The notes: generated by a model from the letters alone, not told the origin. Counted from the stretch's first letter, positions 1 to 21,540 are shown. The stretch: DNA of 64,000 bases from Macrobrachium rosenbergii (GCF_040412425.1 NC_089741.1:43408538-43472537), one strand, 5' to 3'. Program-made: numbers and translations.

Positions 1-1110
<1,110 letters not shown>

Positions 1111-1872
1111 CTTATACGTCCTACCCAGGATACCTTTACTTACTCGTTCTTAGAAATATATTCGGTAGCTAAATACTCACTGAAATTATCTTAGATTTTG
1201 TTCAGTATGTACAAGACTCTCGAAAATCCCGATATTGAATGACACCTAACCTCCGCAAGAAAGATTACATGGATGTTGATCTGAGAATCAAACTTTAAAA
1301 CCTTTGCAAAATTTTATATTTTTTAAGTTTCTTAATCGGTATCAGTTACCACAACAGACGCACGAATTTATTTTTCTGGTTTCCTGTCTGGAACACGTAT
1401 TAAACCAACGCTGACGAAAGGTAGCAGGGTAGAAAGATAAATCTTTTGATTTTACAGTCTATTTCTATTAAGCCCTGTCGTTTTTTACAAGAAATCAGAC
1501 ACTTGTCCCTTCTGGGGTACAAATGTGTGGCACACGCTTTTGCCCAATGCCTTTCCTCGTTCTCAAATAGTAGAATGTAGTCTTTTGTTTATGTTTCTGT
1601 TAATTTTTTTTTTTTTTACCCTCACCCAGTGTTTGAACCAATAGAGCTGTCGTGTGTTTTTGCCCCCACCCAAGACTTGAGTCACTGGGTTGGTGCTTCT
1701 GGAAACCTGAAGAGGCCGTTGGCCCTGTCCACTTGGCGAATTCGAAGCCAATTAAAAATGCCTGAACAAGGCGCTGGTCTCCAGTCCAGGAAATGATTAT
1801 CTTGATATCATGACGCTGAATAACAAGAGCGCAGCTGAATGCGAAGCAGGAAAGTTGAAAAGAACGATAGAA

Positions 1873-1874
<2 letters not shown>

Positions 1875-1922
<48 letters not shown>
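1875..1922. repeat. (CT)n microsatellite
   Basis: Uninterrupted TC/CT dinucleotide tract of about 48 bp. CT/GA tracts like this recur throughout the left 15 kb and inside talin introns. Confidence 0.97.
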
Positions 1923-1926
<4 letters not shown>

Positions 1927-2267
1927 TCATCTCCGTGTTTAATTAAAACGAAAGTGACAAATGAAAGAGTCGCTAATGAACTTCGTTTCTGTATGCATAA
2001 CGAAATTGATCTAAGATTAAGCAATTATTTGCACAGCATCTTGGTTTTGGATTCATTTTCGTTTTAGTGAAAGGGAGTATTGATTTAGTGTGAAAAATGA
2101 AACTGGCTGTCGTCTTGCATAACGTAGATTTCAATCTTTCGTTGGCTGCGCATTCGCTTTACAGAAGTGACGTGTAGATATACCTTTTTTTTTTTTTGTT
2201 CTATTTTAATATACAGTTAATTTGGGTCGAAAGAATAATTGAAGAAAGGTTATTATCCAGCAGCTCT

Positions 2268-2518
<251 letters not shown>

Positions 2519-2645
2519 ATTCAAATATAAGCACATGCTAGTCTATGCATAGAACTGTAAACCTGTTGCATGTAAGCAAACACATGTAGCACTGACTTGA
2601 AGCAGCCCAAGCATTGTAAGACCATTGACAGAGCACTTATTACAG

Positions 2646-2708
2646 AAGAGGAGGCAGGAGGAGGAGGAGGAGGAGGATTAGGAGGAGGAGGAGGTGGAGG
2701 TGGAGGTG
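2646..2708. repeat. (GGA)n purine-rich trinucleotide repeat
   Basis: Interrupted GGA/GGT repeat of about 60 bp, directly before the tandem GA/CT unit array. Confidence 0.9.
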
Positions 2709-2830
2709 GCCAGGGCCAGGCAGGCGACCGTCCCAGTTAAACAAGTTCTCATATACATCTGCTAAAAAGAGAAATCTTAATTGCACATTACTACGGTGTT
2801 CAGACAACGCGACAGTCGGACATTTTTTCT

Positions 2831-2915
2831 TGTTCGGGAAAGACGGAACGTCGTCAAAACAATGTTGCCTCTGAGTTAATGAGAGAGAGAGAGGAAGAAT
2901 TAACCTGATTAATTT

Positions 2916-2972
<57 letters not shown>

Positions 2973-3040
2973 AGAAAGACATAACATCATAAAAACAATG
3001 TTGCCTCTGAACTAAGGAGAGAGAGAGAGAATTAACCTGA

Positions 3041-3117
<77 letters not shown>

Positions 3118-3195
3118 GAGGAAGACATAACATCATCGAAATAATGTATGCTCTGAGCTAAGGAGAGATAGAGAGAGGAAGAATTAACCTGATTA

Positions 3196-3259
<64 letters not shown>
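2831..3259. repeat. Three tandem units, each with GA and CT arms
   Basis: Three successive units, about 2831-2966, 2967-3113 and 3114-3259, share a 'gaaagacataacatcat' type start. Each then has a short GA run, a 'gaattaacctgattaat' spacer and a long (CT)n tail. Unit length is 136-147 bp and differs mainly in the (CT)n length. The GA run and CT tail in each unit are complementary across the spacer. Confidence 0.9.
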
Positions 3260-3264
<5 letters not shown>

Positions 3265-3450
3265 CTTTAAACGCCTCCTGTGCTTGCTTGTAACGTCCAA
3301 GGTTGCCGAGGTCTTGTTTTTTCCCAAAGAATTCTCCACCTAGTCTGAGATGTGGCTCGTTTCTCTTTTTGTTGCATATATACGCTTGCCTTTACTGCAG
3401 ATATGTCTGTGCACGCGCACGCAATTACTCATACATGCACACTCACACAG

Positions 3451-3457
3451 ACATATA

Positions 3458-3515
<58 letters not shown>

Positions 3516-3519
3516 ATAT

Positions 3520-3552
<33 letters not shown>

Positions 3553-3571
3553 ATATAATATATATATTATA

Positions 3572-3626
<55 letters not shown>

Positions 3627-3708
3627 CAACAGAAAACTGAAAAAAAGTTGAAAATGAAACTGAAATATAAATAGCCGATGACATTTAACAAATGCCATTC
3701 AACAATTT

Positions 3709-3743
<35 letters not shown>

Positions 3744-4010
3744 TTGTGATTTTTCAATATACATTCTTAAGCAGAAATACTTTTAATCAAATGCCAGTCA
3801 CACTTAGCTTTAATTTTCAGTACATTTTTACACTTTTACCAGAAACACCCCATTGCGAGCGAGAACATTCCAAACGTCTGTCTCATCGATCATAAAACGA
3901 AGGAAAATGACCTCATGGATGCAGAAGAAATTTTAGGAGTTCCCAGACACTCCGAAAAATGACGTCTGTCGTGTGTGTGTGTGTGTTTGAGTGCGTATGT
4001 GTGTATGTGA

Positions 4011-4053
<43 letters not shown>
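3451..4053. repeat. TA and TG microsatellite block
   Basis: Interrupted TA repeats occupy 3451-3622. A TA-TG run lies at about 3708-3748 and an interrupted TG run at 3970-4053. The sequence between them is AT-rich and shows no exon. Confidence 0.93.
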
Positions 4054-4054
<1 letters not shown>

Positions 4055-4140
4055 GAGGGCTCTCTCTCGCGCGCGCGTTCTCTACACAGGTCTTGTCTGA
4101 CACGGTCGCCTCTGGCTGTGGGTCACTCTGCCTTGAGCTC

Positions 4141-4213
4141 CTCCTCCTCCTCCTCCTCCTCCTCCTCCTCCTCCTCCTCCTCCTCCTCCTCCTCCTCCTC
4201 CTCCTCCTCCTCC
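4141..4213. repeat. (TCC)n trinucleotide repeat
   Basis: More than 20 perfect TCC/CTC units. In one frame it reads as poly-serine, which explains the open frame across this stretch. Confidence 0.96.
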
Positions 4214-5825
4214 TTACGAAGCTCCCAGGTCGTGGTTGGGTTAGGGAGGGAGGGGGAGAGGTGGGTAGGTAGTTGGAGGATTTGGGGGTGGGGAGGGTTG
4301 CAGCAGATGGGGAGAAGTTACAGGTGTTGACTCTGTGGTTGTAATGGTTGTGTTATCGAATGATACAATGATATTTTTGTGGTTCGAATATTCTAAAAAT
4401 TCAATTACGTTTATTCTTTATGCGCTTTTGAATAAATAAATTATATCCCAGTTTTGACGTAAAAAGAGGAATTAACTAAACAACTGCTGTCTGCTGAATA
4501 CTCTCTGTAAACAAACGTACACTGAAAGATTAAAACTTTCACATTTTCAAGAATTGACAAGAAATGTCGAAATTTCAGTCATTCTGTTGAGAATTACCTT
4601 CGTAATCGAGCAACGGGGAGGATTTAGAACGGCTCCTCAGAGAAGGGGCTACATTTATAGGAAGTTCGTCGTTTCTAGGTCACATTTTTCACATTTTCTT
4701 TCCCGCATCAAATTCAGCACCAAATCTTCTTTCCATTTTAAGTATCTCGGTAAATCTTGGTCCCGAGCGTTAACCCAGAGAAGCAATGTTGCGCTGGACA
4801 GCCGAGCAACGTTGCCAGTGGCGTTCGTAGCCCAGATGTAGAAAGAAGAAGAAGAAAGCCTCTTTCCCTATTGGGCATTTCAGCGTCTGTTAGTATCGCT
4901 GCCGAAATTCTGGGTTAGAGAAAGGCAGGTAAGCGTAATCATGGGTTATGCTCCCAACAAGCTGGGGCGATCTGGGACGGTCTACCTAACCCGTCTAAAA
5001 TACTGATTCTTCTGTCTTCTCCAGGTCTTCTTACGTCTCTTCTCTTCTCGTTGCTGTGTTTTGTCTACTTACTCATTTTCACCTTTCTTCCTGTGTCTTC
5101 TCTTTCTTTTTCTGTTTATTGTTTTCATTGCTGCTGTTCGTCTTTCCACTCCTATTTTTAATTCAGTTCTTCTGCTTCCATATCTTCCTCTTATTGCAAA
5201 TTATATACCTTCTCTCCATCCTGTTTCCAGTTATCTCTTACTCTTATATTTATCTATTATATTTGTCGTCTTACTCTTCACACTCTTCTTACTGTTACTC
5301 TTCCCCTACTCCTCAATCTTGATGATATTCTTTCTAATTGTCTCATTCTTCTTCATACCCCTTCTCCCCTGTCGTCAGCCTTACGTCTCGTGGCCTTCTG
5401 TCTTACTCATATTATTAAACGTCTTTCTTCTCCTCATCCGCTTCCTCTTCCTGTTCAGCCTTTCTCACATCTTCCTCATTGCGTCCGACGCTGAGAAAGA
5501 ATCTCACCAATCCACCTTCAGTGAGAACAATTCACTTGGGAACAATTCAAATTGGCCAACATAAAATTACACGTTGATTGGCAATGTTCTTGCTGCAAAT
5601 ATCTTTTATCTCGATGAATGCAGAGCAGAGGCATCGAGGAAGCGGCGGTACTCATAATGAGGGGATACAAAAAAAAAAAAAGAATGAGGTTAACTCATTT
5701 TAAACTATGGATTAGTTGACACAAAAAAGAAGAAAACAATCTTCGGGTCTTTTCTCGAGGGCTGGCATCCAGCCCCTGAGGGATTGGTACGAGAATGTAA
5801 ATAACCAGTTGTTTCAGCCTGAGAG

Positions 5826-5891
<66 letters not shown>

Positions 5892-6081
5892 CCCGTGTAC
5901 TGATTAAAATAACCACATTCCACTGATAAGTCTTTGCATTTAAACGATAATGATTGCAAGGGCTCGTCTGATTACCGACTTCGGCGCGTTCTTTTGGCAC
6001 TGATTGCTGGTTGAAGCTGAAACGCTGGACAACGAGAACGCAACCTATCGAATACAAAAGAAGACGACGCTTCTGATAATG

Positions 6082-6146
<65 letters not shown>

Positions 6147-8589
6147 GCAACGACACGGGGCAGTGTCGCATTTTATTATACGCACGGTGATTTGGTGTGG
6201 GGAGAAGGAAAGAAAGTGGTTTTCTCCAAACATTCTTGTAATACCATCTTGGTCCCGATGGCTGCTGACTCATAAGGAATCTAACGTGACGTCGTGAATT
6301 TTCGATTTTCTAGTTTCTTGTTTTTATCTCCCCGAGTGCCGTTACAAAATACAAAAAAAAAAATGGAGAAGGCGTTGTCAGAACGGTTTATGCATCTTGT
6401 AAGACCAGCCACGCCAACCACTCCGTTAGGAAATGACAGAGTAGTTCGCTCTGGATCTTATTATATTCTAAATATTTTTCACCCTTTGCGACTCAAAACA
6501 TTTGGAGCGTTTGTTTATTTTTCGTCTGCTTCTACCACGACAACAAGGGCTTGAAACCACACGCGACGATTGTCTTTTATTGTCATTGTTGTGTTTGCAT
6601 ATGCTACGGCAGTGGCCAAGTGGATATCCTTGAGCAAGCGAGAAACTCAAATTAGTTATGCATTGTTGCACTGCGCTGGCGAGCTTCCTTCAGTTCGTAG
6701 TTAGTCATTTTAAACATCTATTTTGCTTCTTGGGTCAGTGCTTCCAGAAATGGTGCCAATATTAAAATAGATGAATATAAGTTTCGTTTATATATTTGTA
6801 TATTGCGCGTGGGGTGCATAACCGCAGTCACATGTGTGTGAATATGTTTCGTTTGTATTTTTCCTCATACGTGGTGATAAGTTCGAGAGATTTTTAAGAA
6901 TATTTTCAAGCGTAATTTTCTTTTTGCATCTTTTAGCTCACCTGAACTGAAAGCGATTTGAACCAGATTTGGCACAGAGGGGAGATAATTAAAAAAGTGA
7001 AAATAGGGTAAATATTTGAAAACCTTCCCCAGCACTACTGGGCCAGAAATGAAACCTGAAAGCTTCTTCATATAATGTCAATTTAACTTTGTTTAAACCA
7101 AGCCTCTGGCATCAGGAATGGATCTCAATAAGGGTCCAAAATTATACATGGAAATATATAGGAAAATTCATTATCATATACATAACAAGTGTAGAAAGGT
7201 GGCTCAGACGAGCTATGCAGCCTAAAGGCCTCCCGATTCAGTAGCCTTTGTTGCTGTGAATCCAGTCTACAGTAAAATATGAATAACTGACATTATACAC
7301 TAAATGTCAGCCTTGTCATGTAAACTTATCAACGAGTTGACGTCCTTTCTTGTATTGCTGCCAGTCATCAATTATAAGTCACTCAATCAGTCATATATTA
7401 AATATGAACTTCAATGCATTAAACCTTATGAGAATTACTTGTTAGCTTGCAGCAATAATTGTTCATAGCGATCCAGCACCTTCCCACCCCACTTGGTGTT
7501 CAGAATTAATTATGTATAACAACAACCCCTCTTCCACCCCCACCCCCCCTCTCTTTGCAATGCCCTACCCCCTGCATTTTGTAACATTAATCACTAATGT
7601 TCAGCATCGATTAAATCTGGCGGTCTTCCAGTCCCCAGCATTTTTCCAACATAAATTAATAAGTTCCCGACACCCACGCCTCCTCAAGTTTGTCGAATTA
7701 ATTGTACTTATCGATCCTCCATGCCTCCTCCTCTTCCTCCTCCTCCCCCTCCCCCTCCTCCTCCTCCTCCTCCTCCTCCCTCCTCCCTCCCTCCCTCCCT
7801 CCCTCCCCTGGCTTTCGGAGGAGAGGCTCCTGCCACGGAATCCTGTCCCGTGAATGAGCGAGGAAGGGGTCTCCATCTCATTCACCTTGAGAGGAACAGG
7901 TCCAACTTCCTCCTTATAGGCAGCGACGAAGTCAACAAATATGGCGTTGTTTCCTTCAGATAGCTCGTTGTTTTTTATCAGTCTCTCTCTCTCTCTCCCT
8001 CATTTTTTCTTCTTGTTCTCTGTCGTTGCCGTGTCTTTTTGTTCGTACCAGGCCTCTGTTTTTTAATTGGTTTGTTCTGACGATTTTTTTATAGTTACTG
8101 AATTACTCAGGGACAATGGAACTAGTGTGCAGAAACGGACCCAGAGAAGTTTCAAAGTGAGATAATAAAATTTTTTCTTTGTTTACTTCAGAAGCATTTA
8201 GCGCTCGTACGAGAAGAAGGATCTAAGAAAAGTAAAAAGAGTATTTAAAAATTTGTTCGCCATTTCGTGAAGCAATGCAGCTGCTTTGATATTCTTCCTT
8301 GAAAAGAAGAAGGATAATAAAAGTTTTTAAACAGTCAATTTTTATGTATGACTGACGCTCCTTAAAATAATTTTGCTCGCTGGTACCAGAATGTATTTTA
8401 CTTAACAATGTCTTATAGGCGTGTATCAGTTTTATAATAAGCCTGTTTATTGACCACACACGCATTTATATTTATTATATATATATATAAATGGAATGTA
8501 TGTTTATTTGATTTTGTTTGTAAACACTCCTACCTACGCCCATGAAAAGAACAAAAATACTGACGTGCCTTCTTTTCCTTGTATTACAG
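4214..8589. other. Microsatellite-rich non-coding stretch upstream of the sushi exons
   Basis: It contains (CT)n tracts at about 5828-5887 and 6086-6143, a pyrimidine-rich stretch at 5,000-5,480, a (TCC/CTCC)n stretch at about 7718-7807 and a short (CT)n at 7981-7999. I found no exon with paired splice sites and family resemblance. Upstream exons of the sushi gene probably lie beyond the left edge or are unrecognised here. Confidence 0.55.
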
Positions 8590-14924
<6,335 letters not shown>

Positions 14925-16850
14925 GAGAGGTGAGCCTCCGGAAGCTTCACCAGCCCTTTTTATACAGTACCTCAGCCCTTCATGTGCTTCGTGGGAACTC
15001 CTCAGAGCCACGTGTGCATCAGCAAAGCAAAATTGATTCCGAGCCTCTTTCTCTCCCTTCTGGTCTTAGATATTAGAGCGTTCCTGCGAGGAATTAGATC
15101 CCCTTTAAAATACGTCATCACCTTGCAGGTGTGAATAGATGGTACAAAGTATGCTCACGTTAGTTGACAAAAACACTTCGGTCTGTTATAGAGTCCATCG
15201 AGCGATATAGAAAATAGTTTTTTCTTGCAACAAAAACTTTTAAAAAGTTTTCGTCTGATAAATCAGAATGGTCTCTCTCATTTGTCCAGCTTGTTATATT
15301 ACCATATAACAAAGTGGGACGATAAGTCTAAAAAAAAATATCACTAGTTTTTTTGCGTAATATTTTTTGTTTTAATTTTGCTGATTCCATTCGGGGCAGT
15401 CGATGCACATGTGTTGTTATCCTTCAGGTGCGTGGCACTCCCTTGGCAATCCCGAGGGCGTCAGGAACCTGCTGGGTCTATTTCTCTCTACTGTATGACA
15501 TGAAAATACATTCTATTACTCCTGCGTTTTTGTGTCCATTTAAAAAAAATATAAACAAAAAATATTGCTCTGCCATTTTTCAATTTCGTTTGGAATTGAC
15601 AGCGAGGATTTGTTTCTGAAATAAGTCCTTCCAAAATGATGTACACTTTAGCTGTAACTTTTTATATTTTTTTAACTTTACTAAACATTAACTTGAATAA
15701 TGGTAGACTCTATTTTTTATTCAACTTAACCTCCAGAAGACGGAGCAGCCATTTTTTCCAAAATTCGTTTCGGATTTATTGTACTGTCTGTTGAAATGTA
15801 TTGCCTTGAGGAAATCATTATTTTTGTAATATCTCTTCCCCCGTGCTACTTGAGTTGTGTAGAAGAGAGAGGGAGAGAGAGTTGGAGAGAGTGAGAGTGA
15901 GAAAGAGAGAGAGAGAGAGGTACGAGTGAGCGAGAAAGTTGTGAAACCTACAGTATTGTAAATTACTTTGATTCTCTATTACAAAATTAGTACTAACTTT
16001 TTGTAAATGGAACTTTGATGATATTTTTTTATATGATGAATGTATGGATGTCTCTCCTGCATATGCTCATGTAATATACACGCACATTGTGTCAATGATT
16101 TTATATATATACTGAGCATTTTCATATCTCAGTATTAGCGTAAGTTGTTATTTAAAGAAAAAATTAGAATTAGGTTTAAAAGTTTTTTTTCTCTTTGTAG
16201 CTTTTTTTTTTAGCCCTCTGTCATTACAAAGAAAAACTTTTTTTTCCCTTTCCATTCCTTGAAGTAATTTCAGTGTCTGATTCTAAACGGAAACAGATAT
16301 TGGGATTACGAACCCTTAATTTTTTTTAATTAACCAAACAGATTTATGTAATCAATTTCATCCCTAGGGACAAATAACCAAACTTTGTTCCCCAAAGTCT
16401 GTCAGTGATATTCATTAAAAAGTAAGTCTTTGGGGCAGATCTTTGTGCCTTCTTGCCTCCTCCTACTCAGTAGTATCTTTTTTTTCTTCTGACCTTTTTT
16501 TTACCTTATTTTTGCTAACATTTATTCCAAGGAGGCTGAAACATGTTTCTTGTGAAAGATTTTGTCTAGTTTTCGTAACCAGTTGCAAAGTTAAACCTCA
16601 AAATTGTCAGTAATTTTGTTTAAAAAATAAGGTATGTAATATTTTAGGTAACATTTTTCTTCAGGAAACAGATCCATGCATCAGTATATCAATAATTTTA
16701 GCCATTTTTTTTTTATTTTACATTTTATCTGTCCCAATAACCTTAAACATGCACTGACTTGTTGATGAAGTTACGTGTGAACGTTGATATTGTATATACT
16801 TTGTATATTTTACATAGGATACCAATAAATGTTTCTTTCTATATAACACG
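14925..16850 (+). other. Predicted 3' UTR of the sushi gene
   Basis: It follows the TAG at 14922-14924. It is AT-rich, has no large open frame and ends near the first convincing AATAAA. The exact end is inference. Confidence 0.5.
16824..16829 (+). promoter_or_regulatory. Poly(A) signal AATAAA
   Basis: Canonical hexamer about 1.9 kb after the sushi-gene stop, followed by a T-rich 'gtttctttct' stretch that fits a downstream element. Confidence 0.5.
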
Positions 16851-18160
16851 TTGAATTATTCTCCTACTCTGAGTTAAGGTAATATGATAACGCTGTTATA
16901 GTACAGCCCCAGCAAGGAGTATTCCACGTTACTCAAGTGGGTGTTTATATTAAAATAAAATAGTCCTTCCACTTCCTGAAGTGTATGGCGCCCTTACTGA
17001 CTTTGAAGGAAAGCCAGAGCAGCACATCTGTAGGCCATAACCCTCAGATATACCAAGGAACCAACCGGTAATGAAGTGTATCTCTCAGCTTAGTACAAGC
17101 CAGCTACGTTCTTTTGTTTTTCTCTGTAATAACTTTGGATTGAGGAGCCGTGATTATATATTCCCGCTTATTTGTGGTAAGTTTGCTTTCTGATCAATCC
17201 CACTGGGTCACTGTGTCCACGAACTGGAACTTCAAAAGTTGTCAGTTTGCGTCCAACTGTTGAACGTGTAAGATGATCGTTTCCGTTTGCTGCCATAATT
17301 AACGTCCAGCGTAGAATCCTTGAATGGGACAGTCGACAAGTGGTTTTTCTTGTGTCAACATCCATCTTTTTCAGCATGGACTTTGATATTAGATTTGATC
17401 ACCAATATCCATTGAGAACTTTGTACCTTCAAGCAGTAAGTACCTGGGCTTACGTTAGTGTTAGTTTTATGCTTAAACGTGATAGTTACTCTTTTACAGT
17501 ATTTTGAAGGGTGCGGCGGTCCTATTAGTTTAACGACTATGTTAGTGCTTGAGAATTGTAGGGAAATTTCAGTCTGATTTAGTTTGTATAAAGATCCCTA
17601 TGTAATCACGGTAATCGAAACTTGATAGAGAGTTCAAATATGTAACTCTGGCAACAATTCCAGTGTCTATAGACCCATACTACTATATGCAGCGTTTTTA
17701 TTTTTTAAAATTGTTTTCTCGTTTTTATTAGCATCCTTTCGGCGGTTTAGTCTTTTCACTGATTGTTTTGGCACAAAATCTAGCTTTCCATTGTGTCAGT
17801 GAGCAATCGTTAATACTTTTACTCGACACCAAACGTAACTGGAGGCGAATGGCCTAGTTTAGATCTTCTCGAATCGTTTAGTTGAGCAGTTGGACGTTCT
17901 CGATTTTTTATCAAAGGGTCTTCGCTTTGGTGAACCAGTTTTACCGATTATAAAAGATTAGAGCAAAAATTCTGATCGATTTTATAACAAATGTTTTACT
18001 ATGTTAGAAAAAATCCCGCATTGAAATGCTGATTTAGTGGGATAGTAAAATATCAGTAAAAGCCTTCTAAAAGGCGCAGAAACCAAAAAGTTTAAGGGTA
18101 ATTGCAAATACACGCCATTTATGTGACGAACGCCAGTGCCATAACTGATATTGTGAATTT

Positions 18161-18462
18161 AATTGAATTGAATATAGAATTTAGGCCAAAGGCCAAGCAC
18201 TGGGATCAATGAGGTCATTCAACGCTGAAACGGAAATTGATAGTAAAAGTCTAAACAGTTCAACAGGAGTAAAACCTCGCAGTTGCACTATGAATCAGTT
18301 GTTTGGAGAGAGTGGAAAGTAAGTTGGAAGAAAGAGAATATGAAAGGAGGTACAGTAAAATGAACGAAAGGGATTGCAGCTAGGGGCCGAAAGCACGCTG
18401 CAAAGAACCTTAAGTAATGCCTACAGGGAGGTGCACTGACCGCACTACCTTCCCTACGGGGA
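18161..18462 (+). mobile_element. Dispersed repeat copy 1 (SINE- or MITE-like, about 300 bp)
   Basis: Near full-length. It runs from a GAATTGAATT-type start through 'ggccaaaggccaagcactgg', 'tgaggtcattca', 'cctcgcagttgcactatgaa' and 'gcagctaggggccgaa' to a 'ccctacgggg' end. No transposase or reverse transcriptase is encoded, so it is non-autonomous. I could not identify clear pol III A and B boxes, so the class is uncertain. Confidence 0.85.
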
Positions 18463-19964
18463 ATTAATGTTGTGGCTTCTCATGTATCGTTTTGAATATG
18501 ATCACCAGAGATAGGAAATTTGATTAGCTTGTATAAAATGGCGTTGCGCGGAAACTATTTTTGTAAATAAAGTGCTTGGGACTGGAGATTGAAGGAGCCT
18601 TTTTGCAAATTAGTTATTGTCCGAGAGCCACTGTTCAGTTTATGAACTAGGTCTGCTAAACTCTTGACATGTAAGCAAAAGCATAAAGAATTCCAAACCA
18701 GCTTTCATTTTGCCTTCAAAGTTGTTAGAAGAAAATTGTGGTGGAAAAAAGGGCCCTGTATGGACCGAATCGCCGCTAATAGGCCTAAATATGCAGGCGA
18801 AGATGCAGTTGAGTGAAATTGACCTAGTTTCGTATGGCTTTGTATACTGGAACACATTTTCTTCCTAAATAATTTACCATAAGTTGCAAGGTATGAAAAC
18901 CAAATAGAAAAGTACACTTATTGATTTATTTTTTGTCCGTACAATTTCCACGTGCTCTAACGAACAGTTGGTATTGAATGCCTGGACTTTAGCTGAAGTC
19001 CTTACACCCGTCCGTCCATCGTTTTTATTTATCCAGCTGTAATAAGCCTTGGATTGAAACTTATTTGGAAAAAAAATAGAGGAAGGTGTTGGTTACGTAA
19101 GGTTCAGGTTGTGAGAAATTGCAAGAGAATCAGGCTAAAATCAGTTTCAATTGAGCGTATACGATCAGGACATATTCGTTTACACCCGACCTCGTAAAAG
19201 TTCTACAAAGATAGACCATTTTGAATTACAGTATGTAGTTGTGTGGGCGAAAAAATAATTTTATTCAGTCTTAAATAATTCAACTTTAAAGCCATTATTT
19301 CAAAGGTAATCAGGTATAATTGCTGAATGCCTTGACACGCATTCCTGGTTGAGCAACCTAGTAAATTTAATACGGTGGGTGAAATGACGTAGGCTAATAT
19401 TATTAGTAGCTTACTCAGAAGGGAACGTCGAACCCCACTTATTTAATTCTTTTGAAGAAACAGAATCCAAAACATTTTTTTCCATGACATAGCATCAAAG
19501 CGGTATATATTTAATTTTTCCTAAAATATTATTTAACTTTTCCTAAAATTAGCTTTGAACGAATAACTTTGTAACTGCCAGTACGCAATTCTGTAATTGC
19601 TGGGTTCACGAATTATTTTTAAGCATAATGTAAATAGGAATTCACTATAAAAAAAGTTAAAGGTGTCCTGATTGATTAAGGCCGTTTCAAGGGAATTCGC
19701 CTTTGCCCACAGTCTAAAGGTATTATCGAACTGGAATATATTAGACTTCTCTTAATGAAAGGATTTGTAAAAACTGAAGAAAGATTCTGACTGCTAGCTA
19801 GTTGCTTTCCACTATTTAAAGCCACCGGTAGGGAAAAGTATGTACTATTAGTTTGATCCTACTTTTAGAATAATTTCTAAACTTCGTATTTATTTGTTCT
19901 TACCGGCCAAGAAGAGCATTAGAGCAATAAGAAGTAGAATCTGCAGCTCCTTTGTCTTGAGTTT

Positions 19965-20268
19965 AATAGAATATAGAATTTATGCCAAAGACCAAGCACT
20001 GGGACTTATGAGGTCAAAAGCGCTGAAGCGGAAATGGCCAATAAAAGCTTTGAAACATGTAACAGGAGGAAAACCTCAAAGCAGTTGCACTATGAATCAA
20101 TTGTTAGGAGAAGGCGGCAAGTCAGATGAAAGAGAATATAAAAGGAGGTACAGTAAAACGAACGAAAGGGGTTGCAGCTAGGGGCCGAAGGCATGCTGCA
20201 AAGAACATAAAGTAATGCCTACAGTGTACCACATGAGGTGCACTAGCGGCACTACCCTCCTACGGGAG
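19965..20268 (+). mobile_element. Dispersed repeat copy 2
   Basis: Full-length copy with the same ordered motifs as the copy at 18.2 kb, ending in 'cctacgggag'. An open frame of 95 codons crosses it but is not matched as coding in the other copies. Confidence 0.85.
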
Positions 20269-20749
20269 ATTCATTCTTGTTAATACAGTACTGTAACCCC
20301 TTATGTTAAAAGTTGATACAGTACGTTACTTAAACACACATGAACATTCAACCAGCATAATTCATTCATTACTACTGGTTCCTTCCTGGCTTAAGGTCCG
20401 AAAATAGTTGCTTCAGTAGTAGTTGGCATGCATGAAAAATTACGTATGCAGAAAATATTAGTATGTTAGATTAACAAGACTAATGCGAATCGTACTAGTA
20501 TCATAATTTCAAGACCCAGATTTGAAGTTCTTTTAAATCTCGTAAGCCTGGTACGGATCATATCAAGATTAGCGAACCTGTTTCACATCATAGTTCCCTA
20601 GTCTTTACAAGAAGATTATTTGGTTCGTAATTCTTTACATGGGAATAATCGGGTTCGCTGTTCTAGACATGAACACTCATAATAGGTACCAGACATTTGA
20701 TCTCCCAGGGGCTAGTACTAAACAAGGCGGAATAATTTGACGCCCCCGA

Positions 20750-20814
20750 GGCTAGTACTAAACACAACGAAACAGTGCAGATGAATCACTGTTTCGCAGT
20801 GTTTAGTACTAGCC
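20750..20814. repeat. Short inverted repeat (28-bp arms, 9-bp loop)
   Basis: The arm at 20750-20777 starts GGCTAGTACTAAACAC. The arm at 20787-20814 is its reverse complement with two adjacent mismatches in 28. A direct copy of the first 15 bases of the arm also lies near 20710-20724. Confidence 0.9.
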
Positions 20815-21540
20815 CTCATGTGGAATTGGGGTTGGCCATTCTTTACATGGGGATCATTGGGTTCGCTGTTCTTGACATGGAGATGTTGGGTTCGCTAATC
20901 TTGACATGATCCCCTGGTACAGAGGGTTACTTCATAAATTGTTTAAAGTAATTATATTCAGTAAATTACTCAACAAGAATTGGCCCCCGCCATCTGGAAA
21001 TTTTGCACAATGAAAACATTTTTATTAGTTTCAAAAAAGTATTAACATTCTATTAGACTTTCATCCGTTGATGCTGTGTTACATTATTATATACATTAAG
21101 AAACGAGTCGGTATGGGATATGGGATAGTTAACAATTATCTTCGTTCGTGGACAAGATAATTAAGAGGGCCATAACCTACAGTGGGGTTAGTTGGCTGTG
21201 AATTTACTACAATTAACCACTTGGTAAGTTTAATGTTGATGCTACTAGCTCTGTTGTTACAATGATACAAACCTTCGTCCATTATATGGAACAAGGTCTA
21301 GACCTTGATACGGAAGAGAGTATTCTCATTGTCTACGTCTTGGTGTTGTCGAACGAAGAAACTCGCCATATTCTTCCATGTGACTTTATTTTTGTATATA
21401 TGAGTAGAGCATAGTACTGAGGTAAATGCAAAATTAGTTACCTCAAAATTAGCTACGTTAGTTGCAACATTAGTGTAGATATCTCTTAATCATTCATTGT
21501 TAGTAGGAGTCAGTTTGGGTTGTATCTTGGTCAGAAGTAT

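Noticed and set aside
5061..5564. 167-codon hydrophobic open frame resembling a membrane protein
   Set aside because: It arises from a pyrimidine-rich (TTC/CTT) stretch giving Leu, Phe, Ser. There is no family resemblance, and a parallel frame is equally hydrophobic.
19894..20181. 95-codon plus-strand frame
   Set aside because: It lies mostly within a dispersed repeat copy; the other copies break the frame.
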